From a virus, in IMG/VR virus record IMGVR_UViG_3300009151_000001, positions 1-64,000 of that record: a stretch of 64,000 nucleotides of DNA; one strand, 5' to 3'. Each line of letters starts with the position of its first letter. Position 1 is the first letter of the stretch. Below are positions 36,347 through 47,500 of this stretch, piece after piece. A model generated the notes under the pieces. It worked only from the letters and a program-made list of their open reading frames with translations, was not told the DNA's origin and did no database searches. A program made the translations under genes and the position numbers.

Positions 36347-39300
36347 ATGCCAGATACATTAAACATACTTCCAACCCCGGATACATCAGCTGCTGATTTA
36401 CAATTATCAGAACAGAGATATAATGATATGGAAAATAGAAACATAGAAAGTCAAAGAAATGATATATCTTCTATGTTTCATACTGATACACCAGTTAGTT
36501 TGGTAAATGGTCAAACTATAAATGATCTTATTAATCAAATAGATGCTATACAAGCTAAAACTAAAAATTTAGCTAATAATATAAATATAAATCTTAATAC
36601 ACCTAAACAACAACCGGTTTTTGATATATCTAAAGCTGCTTCTCAAATATTAGGATCTTTAAATAATAATCCAGAAACAACGTTTAATAAACAAAAACAA
36701 CTGGTAAGTCTTGGATCAGGAGAAGATCTTGATAGATATAAACAAAGTGATTATTATAATGTCTTTGGTTATAATCCATATATAGGAAAAGAACAAGAAT
36801 TTAGATATGGTGAAGCTATGACTATAGGTGATGTTCTTAAAAAAGCCGGTGGTGGTGCTATGAACTTAGCTTTACAAACTGGTTGGGAAGGTGTAAAAGG
36901 AACTGGAAGAATACTAGATTCTTTAATATCATTAGATCTATCTAAACTACATGGTAGTCCTGAAGAGTTATATCAGATGGCTGAAGATCAACAAAAAATC
37001 TTTGATAAATACGCTATATATGATACAGCTGAATCAGCTCAAGGTGGTCTGTTTAATAGACAGTTCTTTGGTAACATGTTACAACAAGCGGGATTTGCTA
37101 TAGGAGCTGGAGCAGAGATGTGGTTAGAAGGTGTTATAACAGGTGGTATAGCTGATTTCTTTTTAGCTCCTGAATATGGACTTTTAGCTTCTAAAATGGT
37201 AGGTAGACTTGGTGAAACTGATGAAGCTATTCGCGTTGCAGCTGGTCTTACTGAAAGAACGAGTACAATAGATAAAGCTAATAAAACATTTAACAAGATA
37301 GGTAAAATGTTTACTGCTGATGAAGCTATCAATGATATGCGTAAGATGAGTCAGCAAGTAACAGAAGCTAGTGGTATAAGTAAAAAAATAGGAGAGTTTG
37401 GAAAAAGCTTAGTTCCTTTATATGGTACTGCTGAAAACTTAATAAAACTTAATAAAGCTGGAGCTGGTGGATTACAGTTAGCTGTAGAAGGTATAGGTGG
37501 TATACATAGAGCTTTGAGTGAGATTAATATGGCTCGTTCAGAATCTATATTTGAATCCGCTTCTACATATAAACAACTACATGATAAATTAGTAAAAGAT
37601 TATATAGATGCTAATGGACAAGCTCCACAAGGAGCTGAACTAGAAAGAATAAAAAAACTTTCTGAAAACGCTTCTTCAGATAACTTCTGGGTTAATATGG
37701 GAGTGTTATCTGTTATGAATAGAATGCAGTTTAGTAATATGTTTAAAACATTTGACGGATCTCGTTCTATATTTAGTGAAGGTGTTCATTCTTTAGAAGA
37801 TCAAGCTTTTGAGGTAACTGGCAAGATAGCTGGTAAAACTGAAAAAAGAGCTTTTGTTAAAAGTCCTTATTTTGGTAAACTAGCTGCTATAGGTGAAATA
37901 GCTCAAGAGTTTGGTGGTAAAACAGCGGCTTGGGAAGCTACTAAAACTGTTGGTGGTAGAATGTTTAAGATGGAAGGGTTAGAAGGTTTACAAGAAATGA
38001 TACAAAACGCTTCTGACAAAGGTCTTGAAGATTATTATTACGATCTTTATCATTCACAGAAAGGATATGGTACAACATATCTTGGTAATGTAATGAGTAA
38101 GTATGATAAAATACAAAATGGTTTTGTTGATCAAATACCTTTTATTGGTAAAGATGGAGTAGAAGGTCTTAAAACTTTTGTAATGGGTGCTTATACAGGA
38201 GCGCTTCTTTCTCCTATGTATAAAATTATTGGTATTACAAATCAAAGATTTCAAGATAGAAAACAACTTAAAAATGATCCTACATATAAAACAGCTCAAC
38301 AAAGAGCTAAAGAAAGTGTAGATCTTGTTAATGCTTTTTACACAGGTGATAAAACAGCTTTTAAAAAAGAATGGATTGCTAGTGTAAAAGTACAAAATAA
38401 AGCTGCAGAAACAATGGAAGAAGCAGCTAAGAACCACGATAAATATGTTTTCTATAACGCTAAAGATTCAGCTTTTAATAAGATGGTTGAAGCGTCAATC
38501 AAACTTAATATGTTTGATTCTGTAAGAGATCATATAAAAGAAATGGGGGCAGCTCTAAAAGATGATGAAGAGTTTAAACAAGCTTATGGTATGGAAGCTA
38601 CCAAACAAAACCGTGGAAACGTAAAAGCTTTCATGGATAAAGTAGCTAATGATCTAGAAGACTATCATTCTTTACGTACTCAACTTATAGATAAATATGC
38701 TGACTTAGTAATGCCAGAGTTATATAGAAACAATGGTAAAGAAGTATATGAAAATATGAAAATAGCTCAAAGCGCTGTCTTTGATGCTATAGATATATTA
38801 ACTTTTAATATTCAAAAATCTAGACAATCTGTTTTAAGAGCTGAAAGTATTAGAAAAGATTTAGCTTCTATAAAAAGTATAGGAGCCTCAAGTAATAATA
38901 TATTGATTAAAGCTGGTAATCCAACCTCAATAAAAGATTCTATTAATATATTACAAGATGAGATAAAAGGAATGACTATTCCAAATACTACATTATCTGG
39001 AGAACAAAGAACACTACTATCTAAAAAACAAGAAGAACTAAATCTTCTTAGAAAGTGGGAGAACGTACACTATGATGTGATGACTGGTGAGTATGATAGT
39101 TATACTCCTGATATCTTAAAAAAAGAAGCATATGGTGTATTTAAAGATCTTACTAATTTTTACAACAAACAGAATAAAAATCTGTCTACTATATCTACAC
39201 AAGATTCTGAAAATGCTTTTATTGGTGTATTAGATCACATGAAACTTAATAGAGATGAGAAATCTTATATTGATGCTGTAAACCTTTTAGCTGATCCTAG

Positions 39301-42300
39301 AAACGAAAATTTAATAATATACGCTAAAGCTGCTGCAGCAGCTATATCTGTTGTTAATGACAGAATACATCAAGAACATTTAACAGCGGTTAATAATACA
39401 ATAAACGCTGGTGAAGAAACTGAAACAGAAGAAGATGTTAAAACTATAGGTGATTACACTATAAAACAAAATCAAGATAAATCATTTAGTGTATTTGATT
39501 CTGAAGAAAAAGAAATAGCTAAAGACTTAGCTACACATGATGACGCGGAAGAACTTATTAATAGTATTGTTAAAGAAGCTAATAAACAACCACCAGAACA
39601 AAAACAAACTTCTACACAAGAGAAAACATTAGAAGAACAAAAAGCTGATATAAAAAGAAGACAACAAGAAGAATTAAATCAAACTCAAAAATTTACTATA
39701 AATAGGGCTAATAAAGATTTAGAATTAGCCCCTGAAATAGAACTTTCTGAGATTGATTTAGAAAAATCAGGTTTGGGGGATCTTCAAAAAGCAGAAGTAA
39801 AAAGAGTAAGAGTTTTAGAATACAGAGGTATAAATTCAGAAGGTAAAAGAGTTGGAACAGTTATAATACAAACTAATGATTCTATAGAAACTTTTGAAGT
39901 ATTTTTTAATGATGTTAAAATTAATTCTAAATATGAAGCTATATTAGCTAAATTAGAAAAACAAGAAAAACCTAAAAAACCAGAAGAACCAAAGGGTATT
40001 ATATATCTAGATCCAGAAAGTAATGAGTTTAAACAAGAATATAATAACGCTTTAGATAAACTAGCTAGTGTTGTAAATCAACCTAATGCTACACCATCTG
40101 CTATAAAAGCTGCGTTTGATGATTTGTTTAATAACACTCTTATTAATCTTGATCCTTCTTTAGCTGCTAGAGCAGCATATAAAGAAAAACTTAAAGAAGA
40201 GATGGATACTTTAATATCTGAAGCTAATCGTAAGATTAAAGCTAATAATGTAACCGGAGCCAAACAATCTATCTCAAACTCATTTAAAAACGAAGAGTCT
40301 TCTACATTAAATGATATAGCTAATGATTCAGAAAATATATTAGACGAACTTAATCCTGAACATAAAGAAGAAGTTATACAACACTTTGAAACAAACTTTT
40401 TACAAAGTATTGGTAAAAGAATATCTAATCTTTTATCTAAAGCTAGTGAACTAGCTGGTGGTGAGTTATTATCATTCTTTAAAAAAAGCGCTAATGAAGC
40501 AAAAGAAAGAGTAACTAAAAATCTTGATAAATATAAAGAAGAATCAAATAAGATCAAAGAATCTATTAATAAAAGTGGTATAAGAATTAGTAAGATTAAT
40601 ATTAATGAATTTTTTGATAATCCTGTTAATATGAGTATACAGGATGATGAAAAAAACAGAGATAAATCAGCAACACCTGGACAATTAATAGCTATTGACA
40701 ACTTAATAAATTCTGGTATATTAGAATCTAATGAAACAAACAAATCTCTTCAAGGAGCTAGTTATTATATTAACCAAGGTGTAGGAAGAATATACACAAT
40801 AGAAATTAATAAACTTGTAAATAGTTATTTTAAATTAAAAAATAGTAAAACAAGTAATACTACAGAAGTAAATAATGCGTTAACTAGTTTAAAAGCGTCT
40901 GTTAAATCATATCTTGAAAGTTTTTCTACTGATCCTAAAGAAGATGTTCAAGCTGCTTTTGACGCTATTGAAAAAGCTAATGATCCTGATGAATTATTAG
41001 GTATATACGATAATGAGGGAAACTCTAAACCATTACAAGTAGAAAAATCTAATCAAAAAGATTTATCAGATGAAGAGTATAAATTATTAAAAGAGTTTAG
41101 AACTTCTTTATATAATATGCAGTTTCAAGGTAACTTGATGAATGTTCATAATAATATAGAACAAGCTGAACAAAACGCTTTATCTAATAGTGAAAGATTA
41201 AGACCAGAAGACTTAGTAACATCTGATCTTATAAATTCTATTCCAAATTCTTTATTTAAAGACTCTAATACCAAAAATAGTTTAAAAAATTCTATCATTT
41301 CTTTATTAGATTCTATAAAAGATCTTAATGATAAAAAAGAAATCAGTTCATTAATAAATAAACTATCAATAAAAGAGTTTAAATCTGGAGTAAAAATAGA
41401 AGGTGAAGGTATAATTAAAAGTATATACGCAACTTATTTAAATACTCAAACAAGTATAAATGAGGAAGAACAAGTTGGTCCAGTGTTATCTAAAGAGGAA
41501 ATGTTAACAGCTTTAGAAAATAGTAAAACAACAATTCTTAATAAAGCTCAAATAAATCAAGTAGATGAGTTTGCTAAAACAGAACTATTAAACGCTTATA
41601 AAGCTAAACTTAACGCTGCTATTGGATATTCTACTAAAGATTCTACATATACTCCTGAAAAACTAGGTTTAAATGAAGAACCAGGTGAAACATTTTCAAC
41701 GTTAAGACAAAAGTTTGCTGGTGATATAAGAACAGCTGAGGATCTTAAAAAAGATCTTAATGCTCAGGGTGATCAAGTATCTACTAAGAATGCTTTAAAC
41801 TTTATTGTAAATAGTGATTTTGCTACAGATGCTGAGAAAGAATTAGCTAGAAGTCTAATGAACGCTATCTCTGAAGATAGCTTTATAACATTAGCTAATA
41901 ATTCTGATTTTAAAACACCCACAGCTGGTGATTTTGATCCTAACACTAATAGAATCAGAATCAATATGAACGCTGTAGAACATAAAGATGGATACACTTC
42001 TTCTCCTATAGAGACAGTTATATTACATGAGCTTATACATCAGTTAACTGAAACAGCTTTATCTGACCCTAATAGTGAATTTTATAAAGGAATATCATCT
42101 TTGATGGCTGTTGTTAAAAAACAAAAAGGAGCTGATACATTTTACGCGTTCCAATCTAAACTATCTAATGATGAACAACGTCATGAGTTTGTAGCGGAAG
42201 CTTTAACTAACCCTGCGTTTCAACATTTATTAGCTAGTACACAATATGCTAACAGTAAAACTAGTGTATGGGATAAACTATTGGATATTATTAATAGGGT

Positions 42301-44542
42301 GTTACAAGCTGTCGGTATTGATGTAAGAGCTACAGCTCTTTCAGAAGTATTAAACTTAACTGGTGATTTATTAAATCCAGTGGATCCGGGTAGTTTTGTA
42401 GAAGCACAAAGTATAACAAGAAGTATAACTGAAGCTAAAACATTAGATGAGTTAAAAGCTATCAGAGAAGACTTATTTAATAATAAAGATATAACTAAAA
42501 TAAGTGAAGCTACTTTTAATTCTATGATTAATCTCATCTCTGGTAAAGAGAAGAGTATAAATCAAATGAAGATAAGAGATCAATATGAAAAGACTCATAC
42601 AGCAATAAAAATAAATAATAAAATCTACCATTATAAGTTAAATGATAATGGTAGATTATCTATTGTGTCTTTATCATCTACTGGTGTTAATAATGTCAGA
42701 AGTCAGAAAGTAATTGATAGTATTATTAATAATATTCTATCTAAAAAAGATGGTGTTAAAACACTACTTTCTAAAAATACTATTAACGATATAACACAAG
42801 AACTAAATAATTTAAAAGATAAAAATAAAATAAATAATTTATTAAAACAAAGCCTTGGTGTAAAGATATCTGATGATATACAAACTAAAATAGAAAATAA
42901 GTTGTTTTCTCAAGATATTCCTGTAGACCAAGGTCTACCAGAAACAGAAGTGATTGAGAATGATGTTCCTGCTGGTGGAACAACTACCACTGGTTCTAAA
43001 TCTATAACAGAAGCTGAAATAAATAAAAGTACAGCACAAAATCTAAAAGGACTAAGATCTTTTAATAGTGATGGGTATATAGATAGAAATACAGGTGACT
43101 TTATAGAAAACCCATCTTTTACAAAGTATTATAGTAAAATAAGAAGTATTATAAACGCTTTGTCTATAAAAGATTTAAGTGAGCTCAAAGACTATCATGT
43201 TACAATAGATAAAGATAACGAACATATTCGTTGGGATGATTCTTTTGAAGATCCAGGAGTTAAAAATAATCTAGGAATAGTTGGTTTTATTTCTGATGAA
43301 AAAGGAAATCCTATTGTATTTAATCCAAAAGGTGAGAAAGTAGGTGTAACAGATAGAAACAATCTATCTGACTATAAAGGATTACGAAATGGTGAAAATC
43401 AAATAGTATATATATATACTATAAATGAGAATAAGAATAAAAATAAAGATAATATAAATCCTGAAGAAATAAAACTAATTAAAGCTGCTAAAGAAGAAGC
43501 TTTAAAAGGTAATCCTCAGATATCTAGGTTAACTAAGATTAATCAAGGTAGAGCTAATACAAAGTCTAACATTAATAAAACTAGTTCTCAACTTAAACAT
43601 ACAAATGAAAAAGACTTTGTAGATAAACTTAGTCAAGATAATGTTACATTCTCACTTGATTTAACACCATCCGATAAAGAAGCTGGTAAAACTGGGGGAA
43701 GCTTATTAGTTCACATTAATGATTCAAATGGATCTGTTCATACAGAAGCTTTACAAGCTCCTAAAGTGGGTCAAGTAAGTATATCAACAAAAGATGGTAC
43801 GTTTTCTTTATTTGAATATGCTATTGATCTTATGAAAACTTATAGAGGTATGAGTGAACACATGACTAAAGATGAATTATCATATACACAATCTAATTTG
43901 AAATATTTTTTACAACATGTGTTCTTTTCTAAAAAAATAAACATGGGTGGTGAGTTTAAAGTGATAGAATTAATTACTCCTGAGAATAAACAAAAAGGAA
44001 TAACAAAAAGTGTAGATTCATATTTTATGTTTAAAAAAGATAAAAACGGTAACTATCAAACTATAGATGAAACTAGTGAAGCTTATAAGAAAGTTAAAAA
44101 ATGGATTAATGACTCAAAGTTAAACGTAGATAAAGAATGGTTACAAGGTAGACCATTTATGTTTCCTATAGTTAAAACAGATGAGAATGGTAAAAAAATG
44201 ATTACCTTTGTAGAGAAGGATTATGTTAACTTCTTATTGAAAGAAGTTGGTTTTACTACATATATGAATGATGTACCAACAGTTGATAATGTTAAGTTTT
44301 ATAATTCTATAGTTGAGTTTGGTAAACCTGAAAATCTAAATAGTACTGTACAACCTACTAAGTTAACAGAACAAAATATTGTTAATAATCCTAATGCTGT
44401 AGAAAACGAAATAAAAGATACTATACAAAAAATTGATGCATCTGATATTGATTTAGATAGTCTTCCTAATTTAGGAAATGAAGAAAACTTTAGACTTGTT
44501 CCTGCAAATAACAAAAAAATATTCAATATAAACTGTAAATAA
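36347..44542 (+). CDS. Giant virion protein 1 with zincin metalloprotease motif (2731 aa)
   Basis: Residues 150-290 contain hydrophobic, Gly-rich helices (LQQAGFAIGAGAEMWLEGV, ITGGIADFFLAPEY) that could insert into a membrane. Long helical and low-complexity stretches follow. At residue 1894 there is a zinc protease motif H1894-ELI-H1898 in SPIETVILHELIHQLTE. A third possible ligand lies in the segment HEFVAEALTNP (1946-1956), and FDPNTNRIRIN occurs just before. I infer a virion protease acting during maturation or after ejection. Acidic linkers (EEQKADIKRRQQEELNQ) separate the regions. The stop overlaps the next start (TAATG at 44542), coupling it to the RNA polymerase gene. Confidence 0.7.
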   Translation: MPDTLNILPTPDTSAADLQLSEQRYNDMENRNIESQRNDISSMFHTDTPVSLVNGQTINDLINQIDAIQAKTKNLANNININLNTPKQQPVFDISKAASQILGSLNNNPETTFNKQKQLVSLGSGEDLDRYKQSDYYNVFGYNPYIGKEQEFRYGEAMTIGDVLKKAGGGAMNLALQTGWEGVKGTGRILDSLISLDLSKLHGSPEELYQMAEDQQKIFDKYAIYDTAESAQGGLFNRQFFGNMLQQAGFAIGAGAEMWLEGVITGGIADFFLAPEYGLLASKMVGRLGETDEAIRVAAGLTERTSTIDKANKTFNKIGKMFTADEAINDMRKMSQQVTEASGISKKIGEFGKSLVPLYGTAENLIKLNKAGAGGLQLAVEGIGGIHRALSEINMARSESIFESASTYKQLHDKLVKDYIDANGQAPQGAELERIKKLSENASSDNFWVNMGVLSVMNRMQFSNMFKTFDGSRSIFSEGVHSLEDQAFEVTGKIAGKTEKRAFVKSPYFGKLAAIGEIAQEFGGKTAAWEATKTVGGRMFKMEGLEGLQEMIQNASDKGLEDYYYDLYHSQKGYGTTYLGNVMSKYDKIQNGFVDQIPFIGKDGVEGLKTFVMGAYTGALLSPMYKIIGITNQRFQDRKQLKNDPTYKTAQQRAKESVDLVNAFYTGDKTAFKKEWIASVKVQNKAAETMEEAAKNHDKYVFYNAKDSAFNKMVEASIKLNMFDSVRDHIKEMGAALKDDEEFKQAYGMEATKQNRGNVKAFMDKVANDLEDYHSLRTQLIDKYADLVMPELYRNNGKEVYENMKIAQSAVFDAIDILTFNIQKSRQSVLRAESIRKDLASIKSIGASSNNILIKAGNPTSIKDSINILQDEIKGMTIPNTTLSGEQRTLLSKKQEELNLLRKWENVHYDVMTGEYDSYTPDILKKEAYGVFKDLTNFYNKQNKNLSTISTQDSENAFIGVLDHMKLNRDEKSYIDAVNLLADPRNENLIIYAKAAAAAISVVNDRIHQEHLTAVNNTINAGEETETEEDVKTIGDYTIKQNQDKSFSVFDSEEKEIAKDLATHDDAEELINSIVKEANKQPPEQKQTSTQEKTLEEQKADIKRRQQEELNQTQKFTINRANKDLELAPEIELSEIDLEKSGLGDLQKAEVKRVRVLEYRGINSEGKRVGTVIIQTNDSIETFEVFFNDVKINSKYEAILAKLEKQEKPKKPEEPKGIIYLDPESNEFKQEYNNALDKLASVVNQPNATPSAIKAAFDDLFNNTLINLDPSLAARAAYKEKLKEEMDTLISEANRKIKANNVTGAKQSISNSFKNEESSTLNDIANDSENILDELNPEHKEEVIQHFETNFLQSIGKRISNLLSKASELAGGELLSFFKKSANEAKERVTKNLDKYKEESNKIKESINKSGIRISKININEFFDNPVNMSIQDDEKNRDKSATPGQLIAIDNLINSGILESNETNKSLQGASYYINQGVGRIYTIEINKLVNSYFKLKNSKTSNTTEVNNALTSLKASVKSYLESFSTDPKEDVQAAFDAIEKANDPDELLGIYDNEGNSKPLQVEKSNQKDLSDEEYKLLKEFRTSLYNMQFQGNLMNVHNNIEQAEQNALSNSERLRPEDLVTSDLINSIPNSLFKDSNTKNSLKNSIISLLDSIKDLNDKKEISSLINKLSIKEFKSGVKIEGEGIIKSIYATYLNTQTSINEEEQVGPVLSKEEMLTALENSKTTILNKAQINQVDEFAKTELLNAYKAKLNAAIGYSTKDSTYTPEKLGLNEEPGETFSTLRQKFAGDIRTAEDLKKDLNAQGDQVSTKNALNFIVNSDFATDAEKELARSLMNAISEDSFITLANNSDFKTPTAGDFDPNTNRIRINMNAVEHKDGYTSSPIETVILHELIHQLTETALSDPNSEFYKGISSLMAVVKKQKGADTFYAFQSKLSNDEQRHEFVAEALTNPAFQHLLASTQYANSKTSVWDKLLDIINRVLQAVGIDVRATALSEVLNLTGDLLNPVDPGSFVEAQSITRSITEAKTLDELKAIREDLFNNKDITKISEATFNSMINLISGKEKSINQMKIRDQYEKTHTAIKINNKIYHYKLNDNGRLSIVSLSSTGVNNVRSQKVIDSIINNILSKKDGVKTLLSKNTINDITQELNNLKDKNKINNLLKQSLGVKISDDIQTKIENKLFSQDIPVDQGLPETEVIENDVPAGGTTTTGSKSITEAEINKSTAQNLKGLRSFNSDGYIDRNTGDFIENPSFTKYYSKIRSIINALSIKDLSELKDYHVTIDKDNEHIRWDDSFEDPGVKNNLGIVGFISDEKGNPIVFNPKGEKVGVTDRNNLSDYKGLRNGENQIVYIYTINENKNKNKDNINPEEIKLIKAAKEEALKGNPQISRLTKINQGRANTKSNINKTSSQLKHTNEKDFVDKLSQDNVTFSLDLTPSDKEAGKTGGSLLVHINDSNGSVHTEALQAPKVGQVSISTKDGTFSLFEYAIDLMKTYRGMSEHMTKDELSYTQSNLKYFLQHVFFSKKINMGGEFKVIELITPENKQKGITKSVDSYFMFKKDKNGNYQTIDETSEAYKKVKKWINDSKLNVDKEWLQGRPFMFPIVKTDENGKKMITFVEKDYVNFLLKEVGFTTYMNDVPTVDNVKFYNSIVEFGKPENLNSTVQPTKLTEQNIVNNPNAVENEIKDTIQKIDASDIDLDSLPNLGNEENFRLVPANNKKIFNINCK

Positions 44543-47500
44543 TGGCGTGTTCAGTTAATCTACAAAAAGACAAACTACCTAAAATAATAAACAAAGTTGA
44601 ATACTTCTTATTCCGCGCGATGGAAAAAGAACAACTTGATTTTGCTGAAGTTGCTACTAATAAAAGTAATAACAGAGATGTTATATCTAATGATGATGTA
44701 AAAGCTTTTATTGAAGCTTCTAAGAATGGTCAACCTAAAGAATTTAAAGGTAATGATCCATATCTTGATCCAGTAACTGGAGCTTATATTCCAACACCTG
44801 AAACAGCTAGATGGGTGTTAGCAGAAGATGGGTTTTATAATCTTGTAGATGGTGATAATATTCTTACAAAAGGTGTTGATTTAAAATCAGGTAATCAAGT
44901 AAGTAACGTTGTTCGTCTTTTAAATACAGTAAAAAATACTATGATACCTGAAGCTGTAAATAAATATACAGCTACAGCTAAAGCTTATGAGAATAGATCT
45001 AAAACAGATAAAGCTTTACCAACCGATCTTAAAAACGCAGAATTATATCAATCATTTGCTACTAATCTACAGTCGCTTATTCCTATGTGGAATCAAGTGG
45101 TAGCTAACTTTTCTAAATATAGTACACAGTTTAGTTTTAAAACTAAATTTACTTTAGATGAAGATGGGCTTGTTAATCTAGATGACGTGGCTGATGATGA
45201 TGACAAGATGTTAAAGAAGATGGTATTTGATCAACCATCTAATGAAATCAATCCTGTAGATGATATAGATAAAAGTATAGAACTATATCTAAGAAGTCTT
45301 CAAGAAGCACCTAATCAATATGATGAGTTTGGTCCAGGACTATCTGTAAATTATTCAACCCTTGTTCGTGGGTTACTTGCTGATTTACAAAATACAACAA
45401 GTATGGACGAAATCATAAGTATTCTTAATAAGAAAGCTGAACAAACTCCAGTATATAAAGATATAATAAAAAAACTTACACTTCCAGATAAAGAAACTAC
45501 AAAAGACCTGGATACATATATTAAGTTTAGGAACTCTTTTACTAAAACCTTTATTCCTTTAATGCTTGTGTCTTTAGAAAGTGATAACACTGTAAAAGTA
45601 ATTGAAGCAGCTACAGGTAAAAAAGGAACATTTGAAAGAGTTATAGGATCTAACTTTTCTCTTAAAGGTATGCCGTTTATTATGAACGCTACAAATGGTG
45701 AGGTTGTTAATATAGGTCATAGAAACGAAGATGATGAATGGGTATTAGATCATACTGATTTACCTAAATTAGAAAAACTTAATATATATAATGCCAAAGA
45801 TAAAGATGATACAGGATCTATAGATAGAAGAATAGAGTTTCTTAAAGCTATAGGATTTGAATTAACTCCATCTACAGAAAAACAATTAAGAAATAATCAA
45901 AGTATTGTAGGTGGAGGTAGATATAACGCTGTAAACGCAATGTTTGAACATCTTAAATATAGACTTGAACAAGGTGACGTTATAAAAAATGTTATAAATA
46001 GTTTAAAAAAAGATTATGTAGTTGATGGTGATATAAAAAGTAAAGGTCAAGATAGTTTTATTACTGATATTGTAAACGCTGAATTAAAAAATAATAGAGA
46101 CTATAATGTTGACTATAGTATGGTTAATGCATCTGGAGATAGACAATACTCTATACAGCTTCATAATAACTTTACTATTCTTAATAAGTTCTATTCTGAT
46201 GTAGAAATATATCCTAACTTAGATAGCATAAGACAAGAACCTTCAATGTTCTGGTTAGATCCTGAAAAGAATCCAGCTATAAAAAATGATCCTATATTAA
46301 ATAGTCTTTTTTATTTTAAACCAGGAGAAGACAATTACGGTGATCGTAAATATGTAATAAAAATTGTTAAAAAAGAAAATAATAAGTTTATCATAACTTA
46401 TGAGTTTACAAATGATAAAAATAAACAAGGAGCTTTACCAGTACAAATAACTTTTAACAATACTGGTGGTGTAAATACAAGATTTGATAATGAAAGATCT
46501 AAAGGATCTTCATCTACTTCTTTAAATGAAATAGATAAACTATTACAAGATATATATTCTTTTTATTCAAAAAAATATTCATATAATAGTGTATTAAGAT
46601 TAGGTGATAAATCAACTGATCTTGGCATGTCTGTAAATTATTACGCGCATCCTATTACCGGTAAACCAGTTGTTACTGAAAAAAATACTCTATCTAGTAA
46701 TCCTTTAGGTGGAGTGGATAATTATGCAACAGTATTTAAGTCTGATGTTTTTTTACAATATGTAATAAACGGTATACAAGATGTAATGAATATGAAACGT
46801 GCTGCTCAAGAAAATGATTTCTTAAGTAAGTATAAGGTTTCAGCTAAAAACATACTTAACTCTTGGAGTTATTTTGATAAGATATTATCTTCAGAAACTA
46901 AAGATAAGTTAAAAACTATAGATAGTGCTGCTGATGTTAAAGAATTAATAGCTAAAGATATTATAACATATTTTGAAGGTGAAAACGGTGTTGTAAAAGA
47001 TTTTCTTAATAGATTTAAGGATGCCAGAAAAATAAACACTATATGGAATAACACCTCAATTAGTTTTGATTCAGCTGTTCGCTATTATTTAGCTAATAGT
47101 TTTATTACTGATATGAGTCAAATGAGACTCTTTTTTGGTGATCCTATATTCTTTAAAGATTTTCATAAAAGAGCTTCTAAAGATTCAGCTACAGGTATAT
47201 TTACATTTATAGATGACGAGCTTATTAAAAGGTTTAATGATCGCTCTAATCCAAATGGTTATGGAGCTACAATGAATCTATCAGCTAGACGACTTGCGGA
47301 AAGAGTATATCAACAAAAGTTAGCTGAGTTAGAAAGTAAAAACTTAAAAGAAAGTCAAAAGAAAGCTTTTAGAGATAAATATAAAACTGAAAGAGATCAA
47401 GCTATAGCAAGACAAGATATAAGTAAATCTTTTAAATCAGCTACACTACAAGATATTGATTTTAATAGCTTACAAAGTGAAAAAATTATAGAAAATGTAG

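Noticed and set aside
38054-38437. Antisense 127-aa frame, rich in Phe, Ser and Cys
   Set aside because: The translation is the typical antisense image of Lys/Glu-rich helices, without support on the minus strand.
40078-40743. Antisense 221-aa open frame on the minus strand inside giant gene 1
   Set aside because: It mirrors a low-complexity coding stretch, its translation is rich in Leu/Ser as expected for an antisense shadow, and it has no neighbours or start signals on that strand.
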